Positions 17,629 through 26,229 of a DNA stretch of 64,000 bases are shown here, in pieces (position 1 is the stretch's first letter; each line of letters opens with the position of its first letter). The DNA is from Desulfovibrionaceae bacterium. Its GTDB lineage: Bacteria; Desulfobacterota; Desulfovibrionia; Desulfovibrionales; Desulfovibrionaceae. The DNA lies in contig WRHY01000001.1 of the NCBI GenBank assembly GCA_009783025.1, positions 1-64,000 on the forward strand, in the 5' to 3' direction. The notes under the pieces were generated by a model that made no database searches, was not told the DNA's origin, and saw nothing but the letters and a program-made list of their open reading frames with translations. Position numbers and translations under genes: made by a program.

Positions 17629-17647
17629 TGTTCAGGCTCCTTTATTT

Positions 17648-19528
17648 TCAGGCACTTTTTTCAGTGGGAGAGGCGGGCGCCTGCTCCATCACCGGTACGG
17701 CCGAAGGGTTGTCAGTGGTCTCCGGCAGAGGGGGGTGCAGAGGATCTTCATGCAAATCATGGTCAAAACAGGGTTCGTGTTCATGTTCGGCCAAGGGATC
17801 ATGCTGTTTGGCTTCCTCTTCCGCCCGGAGTATCCGGCGCAGAATTTTGCCCACCAGGGTCTTGGGCAGTTCATCGCGGAACTCGACCATGCGCGGCACT
17901 TTGTAGTTGGCCAGACGATCCCGGCACCAGGCCACGATTTCCGCGCGCTCACAGCTTTCGCCGTCCTTGAGCACAATATAGGCCTTGATCACCTCGCCCC
18001 GGGAAGGATGCGACACGCCCACGCTGACCGCTTCACGCACTTTGGGATGCGCGTATAATACCTCATCGATTTCTCGTGGGGAAACATTATATCCGGCCAC
18101 GATAACCATGTCTTTTTTTCTGTCCACAATACTGAAGTAGCCGTCTTCGTCCATACTGGCGATGTCGCCGGTATACAGCCAGCCGTTGCGCAGGGTTCCG
18201 GCCGTTTCATCCGGCTTGTTCCAGTACCCGGACATCACCTGCGGCCCGCGCACAATCAGTTCCCCGACCTTGCCCGGACCGAGGGGCACGGTACCGAGCT
18301 CCATGTCCACAATCCGAGCCTCGGTATCCGGCAGGGGCAGGCCGATGCTGCCCGGTTTACGCAGGCCGTGGGCCGGGGTCATATGCGTGATGGGAGAGGC
18401 CTCGGACAGGCCGTAGCCTTCCATGATTCTGGCGCCGAAGACTTCCTCGAACTGGTGCATCATTTCCACTGGCATGGGCGCGGAACCGGAAATGCAGATC
18501 TTGAGGCTTTTCAGCGAGACTTTGGCCTTGTTCTTCTGCTGGAGCAGGGAAATATACATGGCTGGAGCGCCGGGCAACACGGTGGCATTGTACTTTTGCA
18601 GGCTGGTCAAAAGCTCCAGCGGTACAAAGCGGGTGATCGGCACAACCCTGGAGTGGAAAAAGGTGGGCAGCACCAGGCAGGTATTGAGTCCGTAAACATG
18701 GAAAAAGGGCAAGACAGCCATGAAGGTCTGGCGCCCTTCCTGGCGCAGAAAACCGACATATTCGCCCATCTGTTTGATGTTGGAAACCACATTATAGTGG
18801 GTGAGCATGGCCCCCTTGGAAAGTCCGGTGGTTCCGCCCGTATACTGCAAGAGGGCCAGAGTCTCGCGCGGTTTGTCCACCGGGTGGCTCAGGCGTTCCC
18901 GGCCTTTGAGCAGAGCGGAAAAAGGAAGAACGTGGTTGCCGTCAAAGGGGACGGACACGCCCTGTTTGCTCCGTATGGTCTTGAAGCGTTCCACCAGGTT
19001 GAGCGGAAAGGACAGCCCTTCAGTCACCGTGGTGATGAAGTAGCAATCAATGCCCAATTGTTCCCGGATCCTGGCGAACTTGGGCCAACAGGCGTCATAG
19101 GTGATCATGTGCTTGAGTCCGGCATCAAGCACCTGATGCGAGATTTCTTTTTCCATGTACAACGGGTTGAACATGGTCACCACGCCCCCGGCTTTGAGCA
19201 CGCCCCAGAAGGCCACAAGGGTTTGGGGCAGGTTGGGCAGCATGATGCCCACGCGATCGCCGGGCTTCACTCCCCGGCCGCGCAGATTGGCCGCGCAGAT
19301 CTCGGCATCGCGGCGCAGGCGGGCATAGGTGATGTTGGTATTGAAGTAACTGCAGGCGATGGCGTCAGGCGACGTGTCCGCCGCCTCATCCAGCCAGACG
19401 AAAAGGGGCGCTTCGGAGTAAGTCTGGGCATGGGGCACGCCGCTGTCATAAAACTTGAGCCAGGGCGCGTCTTGCGGGGAAAACTCCGAGGCGGGTTGCG
19501 CGGCAATGTCGGTCTGTGTGGTATTCAT
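17648..19528 (-). CDS. fadD: Long-chain fatty acid-CoA ligase
   Basis: A 626-residue AMP-forming acyl-CoA ligase that activates fatty acids to acyl-CoA through an acyl-adenylate. The P-loop is YTGGTTGLSKGA, followed by GYGLSEASPITHM, YTGDIASMDEDGYFSIVDR and the catalytic-lysine region PKTLVGKILRR, all in the expected order. After the usual end of the fold there is a tail of about 50 residues rich in His, Asp, Glu and Pro (HEHEPCFDHDLHEDPLHPP), absent from typical members and perhaps metal-binding. It heads the leftward group that continues with the STAS and FapA-like genes. Substrate chain length cannot be judged from sequence. Confidence 0.88.
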   Translation of the reverse strand: MNTTQTDIAAQPASEFSPQDAPWLKFYDSGVPHAQTYSEAPLFVWLDEAADTSPDAIACSYFNTNITYARLRRDAEICAANLRGRGVKPGDRVGIMLPNLPQTLVAFWGVLKAGGVVTMFNPLYMEKEISHQVLDAGLKHMITYDACWPKFARIREQLGIDCYFITTVTEGLSFPLNLVERFKTIRSKQGVSVPFDGNHVLPFSALLKGRERLSHPVDKPRETLALLQYTGGTTGLSKGAMLTHYNVVSNIKQMGEYVGFLRQEGRQTFMAVLPFFHVYGLNTCLVLPTFFHSRVVPITRFVPLELLTSLQKYNATVLPGAPAMYISLLQQKNKAKVSLKSLKICISGSAPMPVEMMHQFEEVFGARIMEGYGLSEASPITHMTPAHGLRKPGSIGLPLPDTEARIVDMELGTVPLGPGKVGELIVRGPQVMSGYWNKPDETAGTLRNGWLYTGDIASMDEDGYFSIVDRKKDMVIVAGYNVSPREIDEVLYAHPKVREAVSVGVSHPSRGEVIKAYIVLKDGESCERAEIVAWCRDRLANYKVPRMVEFRDELPKTLVGKILRRILRAEEEAKQHDPLAEHEHEPCFDHDLHEDPLHPPLPETTDNPSAVPVMEQAPASPTEKSA

Positions 19529-19661
19529 GGATGCTAAGGGGTAAAAAGGTGCATACGTTAAGTGGTATAACGGAGATTCTATCGAATGTGCCGCGTCAAA
19601 TCAAGCCGGGCGGAGATTTTGCTGAAGCCTTTTTTTGCCGCAATCCATCGCCTGGCTTTCT

Positions 19662-19931
19662 TTATGCCCGCAGCCTGGATACCCGTGCGACGCATATGTC
19701 TTTCAGGTAGCGCAACTGCATGTGCCGTTGCTTGGATGCATGGATGGCTGCGGCATGGAAAATTCCCTTTGCCGGATCTTCCTGATCCATGAGCGAACAA
19801 GTGTGCGCATTGCAGGCCGCTATAGCGGCTTCCAGTTCCCGGATACGCGCTTCCAGGCCCGGCTGGTCCTCGGGTATGTCTTCCGCTTGTTCAGTCGGCG
19901 ATAATACGACGGCGCCGTGCGGGTTTGTCAT
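19662..19931 (-). CDS. Small hypothetical protein, coiled-coil-like
   Basis: An 89-residue reading frame starting at ATG 19931 inside the last 41 bases of the upstream EPSPS-like gene. The segment EARIRELEAAIAACNAHTCS is strongly helical with heptad leucine/isoleucine spacing, followed by DQEDPAKGIFHAAAIHASKQ and a basic end. I do not recognise a family. Support for its being real: codon use matches its neighbours, it starts in an overlap typical of co-translated genes, and nothing else occupies the interval. Confidence 0.5.
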   Translation of the reverse strand: MTNPHGAVVLSPTEQAEDIPEDQPGLEARIRELEAAIAACNAHTCSLMDQEDPAKGIFHAAAIHASKQRHMQLRYLKDICVARVSRLRA

Positions 19932-21753
19932 CCGTGTTCTCCTGTCGTTCTTTTCCAGCCTCAGACCGGGTGGCTTTGCCTCCCGCTCCCCCACGGGGCT
20001 CTTGCAGTGCCGGGTCCGCGGGCTTCGGCAGGCTGTTGTAGATGCCCCAGAAGGCGGGCATGGCTTCGTTCAGCTTGCCCGGATTCGCCAGTTCCAGGCC
20101 CGGTTTAAGGAAGGCGCACAGGGCATAAGCCATGCCCCAGTGTGCGTTCGGGCTGCTCCAGGCCGGGAGGTGCGCGGGGGCTTCATTGTCTTCAGTCAGA
20201 ACGCCGTCGTTCCAACTCAGATTCAGGCGGGCGCAAAGCTCCTGAGCCAACTCGCACTCTTGCGCTTCCTCCTGAGAAAAGAGCGAGTGGTTCTGGGGCA
20301 AGGCTGGAGCTTCGGATTGGTGCAAAAGGTGGTGTTTGATTTTGAGCGCCAGGTACAAGGATCCCATCTGCGGCGATAGCTCTCCGCATTGCAGGGGCAA
20401 GCAAAAAGGCGCGCTCCCGGCAGTAACCTGGATGAAGCCCTCGCCGATGCTGATCTCGCCGCCGGCCCAGGCCAGAAGCTGTTCCGCCTCGGCCGCCTCG
20501 GGCATGTGGCCGGGCCAAAAGCCCTGTAGTCGCAGCGAGCCGCCGGCAAACAGAGGAATGGCCAGAAGATAGGCGGACAATGCGGGATCGAGAGGCAGCG
20601 CCGGGCACTGTGGCGGAGTCAGCGGGGCCGGAGTGACCAGCAGGCTCGGGCCGCGTGTTTCCACATCCGCGCCCGCTTCGCGGTGCAGGGGCCGGACCTC
20701 GCCCAGGGCGGCCGTGGCCACGGCCGCGGGAAGGGCGGCCAGATCCAGGGTCAAGGGTACATTCCAGGCCAGCGGGGCCAGGAGCAGGGCGCACACGCCC
20801 TCAAAAGGCAGATCCGCCGGAACCGCGACCAGGGACGGGATGTCGCCCGAACTTTCCACATTGGCCGGCAGGCTCTGGGAATGGGGAATGACATGGGCCA
20901 GACGCGCTCCGAACAGAGGCAATATATGCCGGAGCGGGGCCAGGTCGGCTGACTTCAGCCGGGAGCCGCCGGTGAAGCGACTGATGCCGGGGCTGCCGAT
21001 GGCCAGAAAGGCCATCAGGTAGGCGGTAAAAAGATCCTCGCCCATATAGAGTGTCTTGTCCTGAAAAGACAGGGGCGGACCTTGGGTGACTTCGATGCGG
21101 GCCAGAGCCCCCTGGTGCTGGTAAGAAATTTTTGCTCCGGCTTGGGTGCAGGCCTTGATGGTGTCGGCCAGAGCGGTGGACAAGGTGACCCGCTCCAGGA
21201 CCAGGCCATTGCCGAGGCTGGCAGCCAGGGCAAGGCGCATCTGAGCCGCACGGGTGGACGTGGGGCCGGTAATGGACCCGGCCACCGGCTTGTTCGGTGG
21301 GGCGAGGCGAAAAACACCCGTGTTCTCCGCCTGTTCTTTGGACAGAATTTTTATGTCCTGGAGCAGGGAAAAGAGCTGGCGGGCAAAGCGCGGGTCTTTG
21401 CTGAAGGCCAGAGCCCCGGTTTCCCAGGCGATCCGCACGGCTTTTTCCGCCTGGATGGCTGCGGGGCTGGCAGCGTGGTCACGCCCCCCCCGGATGCGCG
21501 AAACCAGGGTGGCCCGGCGCACCAGGAGCTTCATCAGTTCACGGTCCAGTTCAATGAGCGCGCCTGTCGCGCCCTTGGTCCATTCGCTGTCCTGCCTGCG
21601 CGGGGCGTCGCTCCCTCTGCGGGCCCCTGCGGTATCCGGGCGGTCATGTGCATTTACGCGCTTGCCGGTTTGGGGCGGACCTTGACGGCCCGGTGCGGAG
21701 GAGGCCGCATCCTTGGCAGGCCTGTCTCCGTTTTTTTTTCTGTCGTCATTCAT
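19891..21753 (-). CDS. Chorismate-mutase-like/EPSP-synthase-like fusion
   Basis: A 620-residue protein (start at ATG 21753; a TTG further upstream would add 14 residues). Residues 1-58 are charged and disordered. About 60-145 resemble AroQ chorismate mutase: ALIELDRELMKLLVRRATLV and FARQLFSLLQDIKILS. From about 150 to 600 the pattern is that of 5-enolpyruvylshikimate-3-phosphate synthase, but the signatures are altered. The SKSxTxRAL motif reads TSTRAAQMRLALAASL, the NAGTAxR region reads MGEDLFTAYLMAFLAIG, and the RP-containing loop reads SRLKSADLAPL. D. vulgaris has a divergent aroA in its aromatic cluster, and this looks like that type. Whether it is an active enzyme cannot be told. No other aro genes are nearby. 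The tail is highly basic. Confidence 0.65.
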   Translation of the reverse strand: MNDDRKKNGDRPAKDAASSAPGRQGPPQTGKRVNAHDRPDTAGARRGSDAPRRQDSEWTKGATGALIELDRELMKLLVRRATLVSRIRGGRDHAASPAAIQAEKAVRIAWETGALAFSKDPRFARQLFSLLQDIKILSKEQAENTGVFRLAPPNKPVAGSITGPTSTRAAQMRLALAASLGNGLVLERVTLSTALADTIKACTQAGAKISYQHQGALARIEVTQGPPLSFQDKTLYMGEDLFTAYLMAFLAIGSPGISRFTGGSRLKSADLAPLRHILPLFGARLAHVIPHSQSLPANVESSGDIPSLVAVPADLPFEGVCALLLAPLAWNVPLTLDLAALPAAVATAALGEVRPLHREAGADVETRGPSLLVTPAPLTPPQCPALPLDPALSAYLLAIPLFAGGSLRLQGFWPGHMPEAAEAEQLLAWAGGEISIGEGFIQVTAGSAPFCLPLQCGELSPQMGSLYLALKIKHHLLHQSEAPALPQNHSLFSQEEAQECELAQELCARLNLSWNDGVLTEDNEAPAHLPAWSSPNAHWGMAYALCAFLKPGLELANPGKLNEAMPAFWGIYNSLPKPADPALQEPRGGAGGKATRSEAGKERQENTDDKPARRRRIIAD

Positions 21754-21910
21754 GGAAACGGGGAACTCCAGCAAGCCGCCGTCCGGAAACGGCAACTCGG
21801 ATAGTGAAATTTTTTGCGGCGAAAAATGGTTTACTTCAGGTTTCCCTAGCCTGAAACGTGCCTCTTCGCAAGAAAAATCGCAAAGTAACCGTGTATGGTG
21901 GAATATTGTC

Positions 21911-21939
21911 TTGACACCACGGAGGGAGGCTTGTTATTT
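21911..21939 (+). promoter_or_regulatory. Promoter of aprBA
   Basis: TTGACA at 21911-21916, exactly 17 bases, then TGTTAT at 21934-21939. It lies in the 338-base gap between the leftward EPSPS-like gene and aprB, pointing at aprB. The perfect -35 hexamer suits the very high expression known for APS reductase. The transcript would carry a leader of about 145 bases that includes the palindrome at 21982-22007. Confidence 0.6.
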
Positions 21940-21981
21940 TCCGCACAAGCGTTTTTCTGAATCAGGCGCACGCGCGCCCCG

Positions 21982-22007
21982 AAGCACGGCTAGAACTAGC
22001 CGTGCTT
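21982..22007 (+). promoter_or_regulatory. Perfect 12-bp inverted repeat in the aprBA leader
   Basis: AAGCACGGCTAG (21982-21993), two bases, then its exact complement (21996-22007). It follows the promoter by about 40 bases and ends 85 bases before the aprB start. It could be an mRNA-stabilising hairpin, an attenuator or an operator. There is only a short T stretch after it (CTTATT), so it is not a classic terminator. Confidence 0.6.
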
Positions 22008-22091
22008 ATTAAGGCGCTGCTTTTCCAGCCTGATGTTGTTCCAGTGATCCATCGCAAGGTTAACCTTTAATTACCAGTTGGAGGACAAGGT

Positions 22092-22577
22092 ATGCCGACA
22101 TTTGTCGATCCGTCCAAGTGTGATGGCTGCAAGGGTGGCGAAAAGACCGCTTGCATGTACATCTGTCCCAACGACCTCATGATCCTTGATTCCGAGGAGA
22201 TGAAGGCTTTTAACCAAGAGCCGGATGCGTGTTGGGAATGCTACTCCTGCGTCAAAATTTGTCCCCAGGGCGCTATCACGGCCCGTCCTTACGCTGACTT
22301 TGCTCCCATGGGCGGCACCTGTATCCCCATGCGTTCCGCTGACTCCATCATGTGGACCGTCAAGTTCCGCAGCGGCGATGTCAAGCGCTTCAAGTTCCCC
22401 ATCCGCACCACTCCGGAAGGTTCCATCAAGCCCTTTGACGGCAAGCCGGAACCCACGGATCTGGAAAACGAACTTCTTTTCACCGAAACCGCTCTGGGTA
22501 AACCGGCGACCGCTTTGGGCAAGAAGTTCGACATGGGTGAAGCCGACATGAAAAAGTCCTGGGCCGACAACATCTAG
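22092..22577 (+). CDS. aprB: Adenylylsulfate reductase beta subunit
   Basis: The 161-residue iron-sulfur subunit of APS reductase, which carries electrons to the FAD in AprA for reduction of APS to AMP and sulfite in the cytoplasm. Two ferredoxin-type clusters are visible at the N terminus: CDGCKGGEKTACMYICPND and CWECYSCVKICPQGAI. The C-terminal half (FPIRTTPEGSIKPFDGKPEP and onward) is the long tail that wraps around AprA. The length is normal for the family. GGAGGACAAGG precedes the ATG, and aprA follows after 47 bases with its own AAGGAG site. Confidence 0.97.
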   Translation: MPTFVDPSKCDGCKGGEKTACMYICPNDLMILDSEEMKAFNQEPDACWECYSCVKICPQGAITARPYADFAPMGGTCIPMRSADSIMWTVKFRSGDVKRFKFPIRTTPEGSIKPFDGKPEPTDLENELLFTETALGKPATALGKKFDMGEADMKKSWADNI

Positions 22578-22624
22578 TCCGGCCAGTGGAACAAGCAACC
22601 ATTTGCTATTAAGGAGATACGAAC

Positions 22625-24616
22625 ATGCCGATGATTCCTGTGAAGGAAAGCCCGAGAGGCGTTGCCATCGCTGAACCCGCCGTTAAAGAACATCAGGTCG
22701 ACATTCTGCTGGTCGGCGGCGGTATGGGTAACTGCGGCGCGGCTTTCGAAGCCGTTCGCTGGGCCGACAAATTTGCTCCCGATCTGAAGATCATGCTGGT
22801 TGACAAGGCTGCCCTCGAGCGCTCCGGCGCCGTGGCCCAAGGCCTTTCCGCCATCAACACCTACCTCGGCCAGAACAATGCCGACGACTACGTGCGCATG
22901 GTCCGCACCGACCTTATGGGCCTCGTGCGCGAAGACCTGATCTTCGACCTTGGCCGCCACGTTGACGACTCCGTTCACCTGTTCGAAGAGTGGGGCCTGC
23001 CCTGCTGGATCAAGGACGGCGATCATAACCTGGACGGCGGTCAGGCCAAGGAGCACGGCAAGTCCCTGCGCAAGGGCGACGCGCCTGTGCGCTCCGGCCG
23101 CTGGCAGATCATGATCAACGGTGAATCCTACAAATGCATCGTGGCCGAAGCCGCGAAGAACGCCCTGGGCGAAGCCCGCATCATGGAGCGTATCTTCATC
23201 GTGAAGCTTCTGCTCGACGCCAATGTGGACAACCGCATTGCCGGCGCCGTGGGCTTCAACCTGCGTGACAACGAAGTGCACATCTTCAAGACCAACACCA
23301 TGGTCGTCGCTTGCGGCGGCGCGGTGAACGTGTACAGGCCCCGCTCCACTGGCGAAGGCATGGGCCGCGCCTGGTATCCCGTATGGAACGCCGGTTCCAC
23401 GTATACCATGTGCGCTCAGGTCGGCGCTGAAATGACCATGATGGAAAACCGCTTCGTGCCCGCCCGCTTCAAGGACGGTTACGGCCCGGTCGGCGCCTGG
23501 TTCCTGCTCTTCAAAGCCAAAGCCACCAACTACAAGGGCGAAGACTACTGCGAAACCAACCGCGCCATGCTCAAGCCCTACGAAGATCGCGGCTATGCCA
23601 AGGGTCACGTTATCCCGACCTGTCTGCGTAACCACATGATGCTGCGTGAACTGCGCGAAGGCCGCGGCCCCATCTATATGGCCACCGACGTTGCCCTGCA
23701 GAACACCTTTAAGACGCTCAACGCCCAGCAGCAGAAGCACCTTGAGTCCGAAGCCTGGGAAGACTTCCTCGACATGTGCGTCGGCCAGGCCAACCTGTGG
23801 GCCGCCATGGACATCAAGCCCGAAGAAAAGGGCTCTGAAATCATGCCCACCGAGCCCTATCTCCTCGGCTCCCACTCCGGCTGCTGCGGCATCTGGGTGT
23901 CCGGACCGGACGAAGAATGGGTTCCCGCCGACTACAAGGTCAAGGCTGACAACGGCAAGATCTACAACCGCATGACCACCGTGAACGGTCTGTTCACCTG
24001 CGCCGACGGCGTGGGCGCTTCCGGCCACAAGTTCTCCTCCGGTTCCCATGCTGAAGGCCGTATCGTCGGCAAGCAGATGGTCCGCTGGTGCGTGGATCAC
24101 AAGGATTATAAGCCGGCCATCAAAGAAACGGCTGACGAGCTGAAGAAGCTTATCTACCGTCCGTACTACAACTACATGGAAGGCAAGTCCGCTTCCACGG
24201 ACCCCGTGGTGAACCCGAACTACATCTCCCCGAAGAACTTCATGATGCGCCTCATCAAGTGCACCGATGAATACGGCGGTGGCGTCGGCACCTACTACAC
24301 CACGTCCGAGGCTCTGCTGAAGACCGGCTTCCACCTGCTGAAAATGCTGGAAGAAGACAGCCTGAAACTGGCTGCCCGCGACCTGCACGAACTGCTGCGC
24401 TGCTGGGAAAACTACCACAGACTGTGGACCGTGCGCCTGCACATGCAGCACATCGACTTCCGTCAGGAATCCCGCTACCCCGGCTTCTACTACAGAGCCG
24501 ACTTCATGGGCCTTGACGACTCCAAGTGGAAGTGCTTTGTAAACTCCAAGTATGATGTGAAGGGCAAGAAGACCGACATCTTCAAAAAGCCCTACTATCA
24601 GATTATCCCTGAGTAA
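22625..24616 (+). CDS. aprA: Adenylylsulfate reductase alpha subunit
   Basis: The 663-residue flavoprotein subunit of APS reductase, the key enzyme of dissimilatory sulfate reduction. The FAD dinucleotide fold is DILLVGGGMGNCGAAFEA near residues 28-45, and the family-typical ARFKDGYGPVGAWFLLFKAK and SHSGCCGIWVSGPDEEW segments are intact. Codon use is strongly biased (nearly all aag/gac/ggc/ctg), as in very highly expressed genes. AAGGAGATACGAAC precedes the ATG. A GC-rich hairpin with CTTTT follows the stop, separating this unit from qmoABCD. Confidence 0.98.
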   Translation: MPMIPVKESPRGVAIAEPAVKEHQVDILLVGGGMGNCGAAFEAVRWADKFAPDLKIMLVDKAALERSGAVAQGLSAINTYLGQNNADDYVRMVRTDLMGLVREDLIFDLGRHVDDSVHLFEEWGLPCWIKDGDHNLDGGQAKEHGKSLRKGDAPVRSGRWQIMINGESYKCIVAEAAKNALGEARIMERIFIVKLLLDANVDNRIAGAVGFNLRDNEVHIFKTNTMVVACGGAVNVYRPRSTGEGMGRAWYPVWNAGSTYTMCAQVGAEMTMMENRFVPARFKDGYGPVGAWFLLFKAKATNYKGEDYCETNRAMLKPYEDRGYAKGHVIPTCLRNHMMLRELREGRGPIYMATDVALQNTFKTLNAQQQKHLESEAWEDFLDMCVGQANLWAAMDIKPEEKGSEIMPTEPYLLGSHSGCCGIWVSGPDEEWVPADYKVKADNGKIYNRMTTVNGLFTCADGVGASGHKFSSGSHAEGRIVGKQMVRWCVDHKDYKPAIKETADELKKLIYRPYYNYMEGKSASTDPVVNPNYISPKNFMMRLIKCTDEYGGGVGTYYTTSEALLKTGFHLLKMLEEDSLKLAARDLHELLRCWENYHRLWTVRLHMQHIDFRQESRYPGFYYRADFMGLDDSKWKCFVNSKYDVKGKKTDIFKKPYYQIIPE

Positions 24617-24625
24617 TTGATGGAA

Positions 24626-24658
24626 GCGGGCGGCATGCCCGGCATGCCCCCCGCCTTT
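24626..24658 (+). terminator. Intrinsic terminator after aprA
   Basis: GCGGG with inner GGCATG (24626 on) pairs with CATGCC and CCCGC (ending 24653), followed by CTTTT. It begins nine bases after the aprA stop. Confidence 0.75.
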
Positions 24659-24659
24659 T

Positions 24660-24987
24660 GCCCGAACCTGTGTTTTTTACACAAGCAGAGAAACTGCTTA
24701 AACTCATAAAGACCGTTTTGGCGGGAAACCGGTTCCCGCAGGTTTTGCGTCGCCCGTGGCGGCGTAGTCGTGTTTTTGCGGCCGTGTCCTTTTTTGTCCG
24801 GGCGTAAGCCGGACTCAAAAAACGCGCGCCGACCAAAAACGGCCTGAGCCGGGACAGTGGAGCGGATCAGCCGTAAAAGCCATACTGTGTTCGCTTATTG
24901 TCCGGGCTTGGGCCGTTTTTCAGCCCTTTCACCATCGGCCATGCACATGGCCGCTATTTAAGGCCCCTAACAGGGAGGATACCCGAG
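24660..24987 (+). promoter_or_regulatory. aprA-qmoA intergenic region with two hairpins; qmo leader
   Basis: No gene is visible in this stretch of about 330 bases. GCGGGAA pairs with TTCCCGC around 24720-24739. A second stem, TTTTTTGTCCGG with CCGGACTCAAAAAA, is centred near 24803; it could be read as a bidirectional terminator. The qmo promoter should lie in the last 150 bases but I see no convincing -35/-10 pair. CAGGGAGGA precedes the qmoA ATG. Confidence 0.4.
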
Positions 24988-26223
24988 ATGTCCAACGCCA
25001 TACTCGTCGTCGGAGGCGGATTCAGCGGTCTTACAGCCGCGCTTGAAGCCGCGGAGGTCGGCTATGATGTGTTCATCGTGGAAAAAAGCCCTTTTCTTGG
25101 CGGCCGGGTTGCACAGCTTAACAAGTATTTTCCCAAGCTTTGTCCCCCGTCGTGCGGCCTGGAAATTCAATTCCAGCGCATCAAGAAAAACCCCAGGATC
25201 AAATTTTTCACCCAGGCCACAGTGCAGGAAGTCACAGGCTCGGCAGGCGACTACACGGTCAAGGTGCATCTTGAGCCCCGCCATACCGCTCCGAACAGCG
25301 CCGACCTCGGGCTGTTGGCCTCTTCCTTGAACGGCGAAGTGACGAGCGAGTTCGAGTTCGGCATGACCACGCGCAAGAGCCTGTATCTTTCGGCTCCCTT
25401 TGCCTTCCCTTCCCGCTACGTACTGGATAAGGAAAACCTGAGTCCTGAGGACCAGATCAAGGTGGCTAAAAGCGCCTTTGTGAACATGAACGAAGAAGCG
25501 CGAGATATCGAACTGAATGTGGGCAGTATTGTGCTGGCCACAGGCTGGAAGCCCTATGATGTCACCCGGCTGGAAAACCTGGGCGCGGGCACGGTGGCCA
25601 ACTGCATCTCCAATATGCAACTGGAGCGCCTGGCCTCTCCGCACGGGCCGACGAGCGGCGTCATCACACGCCCTTCGGACGGCAAGGCGCCGCGTACCAT
25701 CGCTTTTGTGCAGTGCGCGGGCTCACGGGATCAGAACCACCTGAATTTCTGTTCCTACATTTGCTGCATGGCTTCCCTGAAGCAGGCCCAGTACTTGCGC
25801 GAACAGTACCCCAACGCCGAAATCACGATTTACTACATCGACCTCAGAACGCCGGGCCGGTATGAGAATTTCCGCAAGAAAGTGACCGAGGACAAAAAGC
25901 TGCGCCTGATCAAGGGCAAAGTGGCCGCGGTGGAAGCGGATGCCGGCGGTGACGTGATCCTTGAGGTTGAAGATGCGGTCAAGGGCGAAAAGAGAAAATA
26001 CCGCCATGATCTGGTTGTCCTGGCCACCGGCATGCAGCCGAGTCTGGCTGCCGATGATAACCCTTACGGCGTGACCATCGATGCGGACGGTTTTGTGGTT
26101 GACGGCGAGGACAAGGGCATTTTTGCCACCGGATGCGCCAGGCAGCCGCTTGACGTGATGCGCTCCGCCCAGTCCGGCACCAGCGCCGCCATGAAAGCGA
26201 TCCAAACGGTGAGAGGGAGGTAG
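24988..26223 (+). CDS. qmoA: QmoA, HdrA-like flavoprotein of the Qmo complex
   Basis: A 411-residue HdrA-like FAD protein, subunit of the membrane-bound quinone-interacting oxidoreductase that delivers electrons from menaquinol toward APS reductase. The FAD fold is AILVVGGGFSGLTAALEA at the N terminus. A conserved KLCPPSCGLEIQ segment carries cysteines of the HdrA type, and VQCAGSRDQNHLNFCSYICC in the middle is the HdrA signature. The start at 24988 is preceded by CAGGGAGGA and by the family-typical first residues; an upstream in-frame extension of 30 residues is not conserved in character. It heads the operon qmoABCD, six bases before qmoB. Confidence 0.95.
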   Translation: MSNAILVVGGGFSGLTAALEAAEVGYDVFIVEKSPFLGGRVAQLNKYFPKLCPPSCGLEIQFQRIKKNPRIKFFTQATVQEVTGSAGDYTVKVHLEPRHTAPNSADLGLLASSLNGEVTSEFEFGMTTRKSLYLSAPFAFPSRYVLDKENLSPEDQIKVAKSAFVNMNEEARDIELNVGSIVLATGWKPYDVTRLENLGAGTVANCISNMQLERLASPHGPTSGVITRPSDGKAPRTIAFVQCAGSRDQNHLNFCSYICCMASLKQAQYLREQYPNAEITIYYIDLRTPGRYENFRKKVTEDKKLRLIKGKVAAVEADAGGDVILEVEDAVKGEKRKYRHDLVVLATGMQPSLAADDNPYGVTIDADGFVVDGEDKGIFATGCARQPLDVMRSAQSGTSAAMKAIQTVRGR

Positions 26224-26229
26224 CACAGA

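Noticed and set aside
22574..24451. 625-residue frame opposite aprA
   Set aside because: Arises from the extreme codon bias of aprA (few rare codons, so few antisense stops). His/Val/Gly-rich translation with no recognisable domain.
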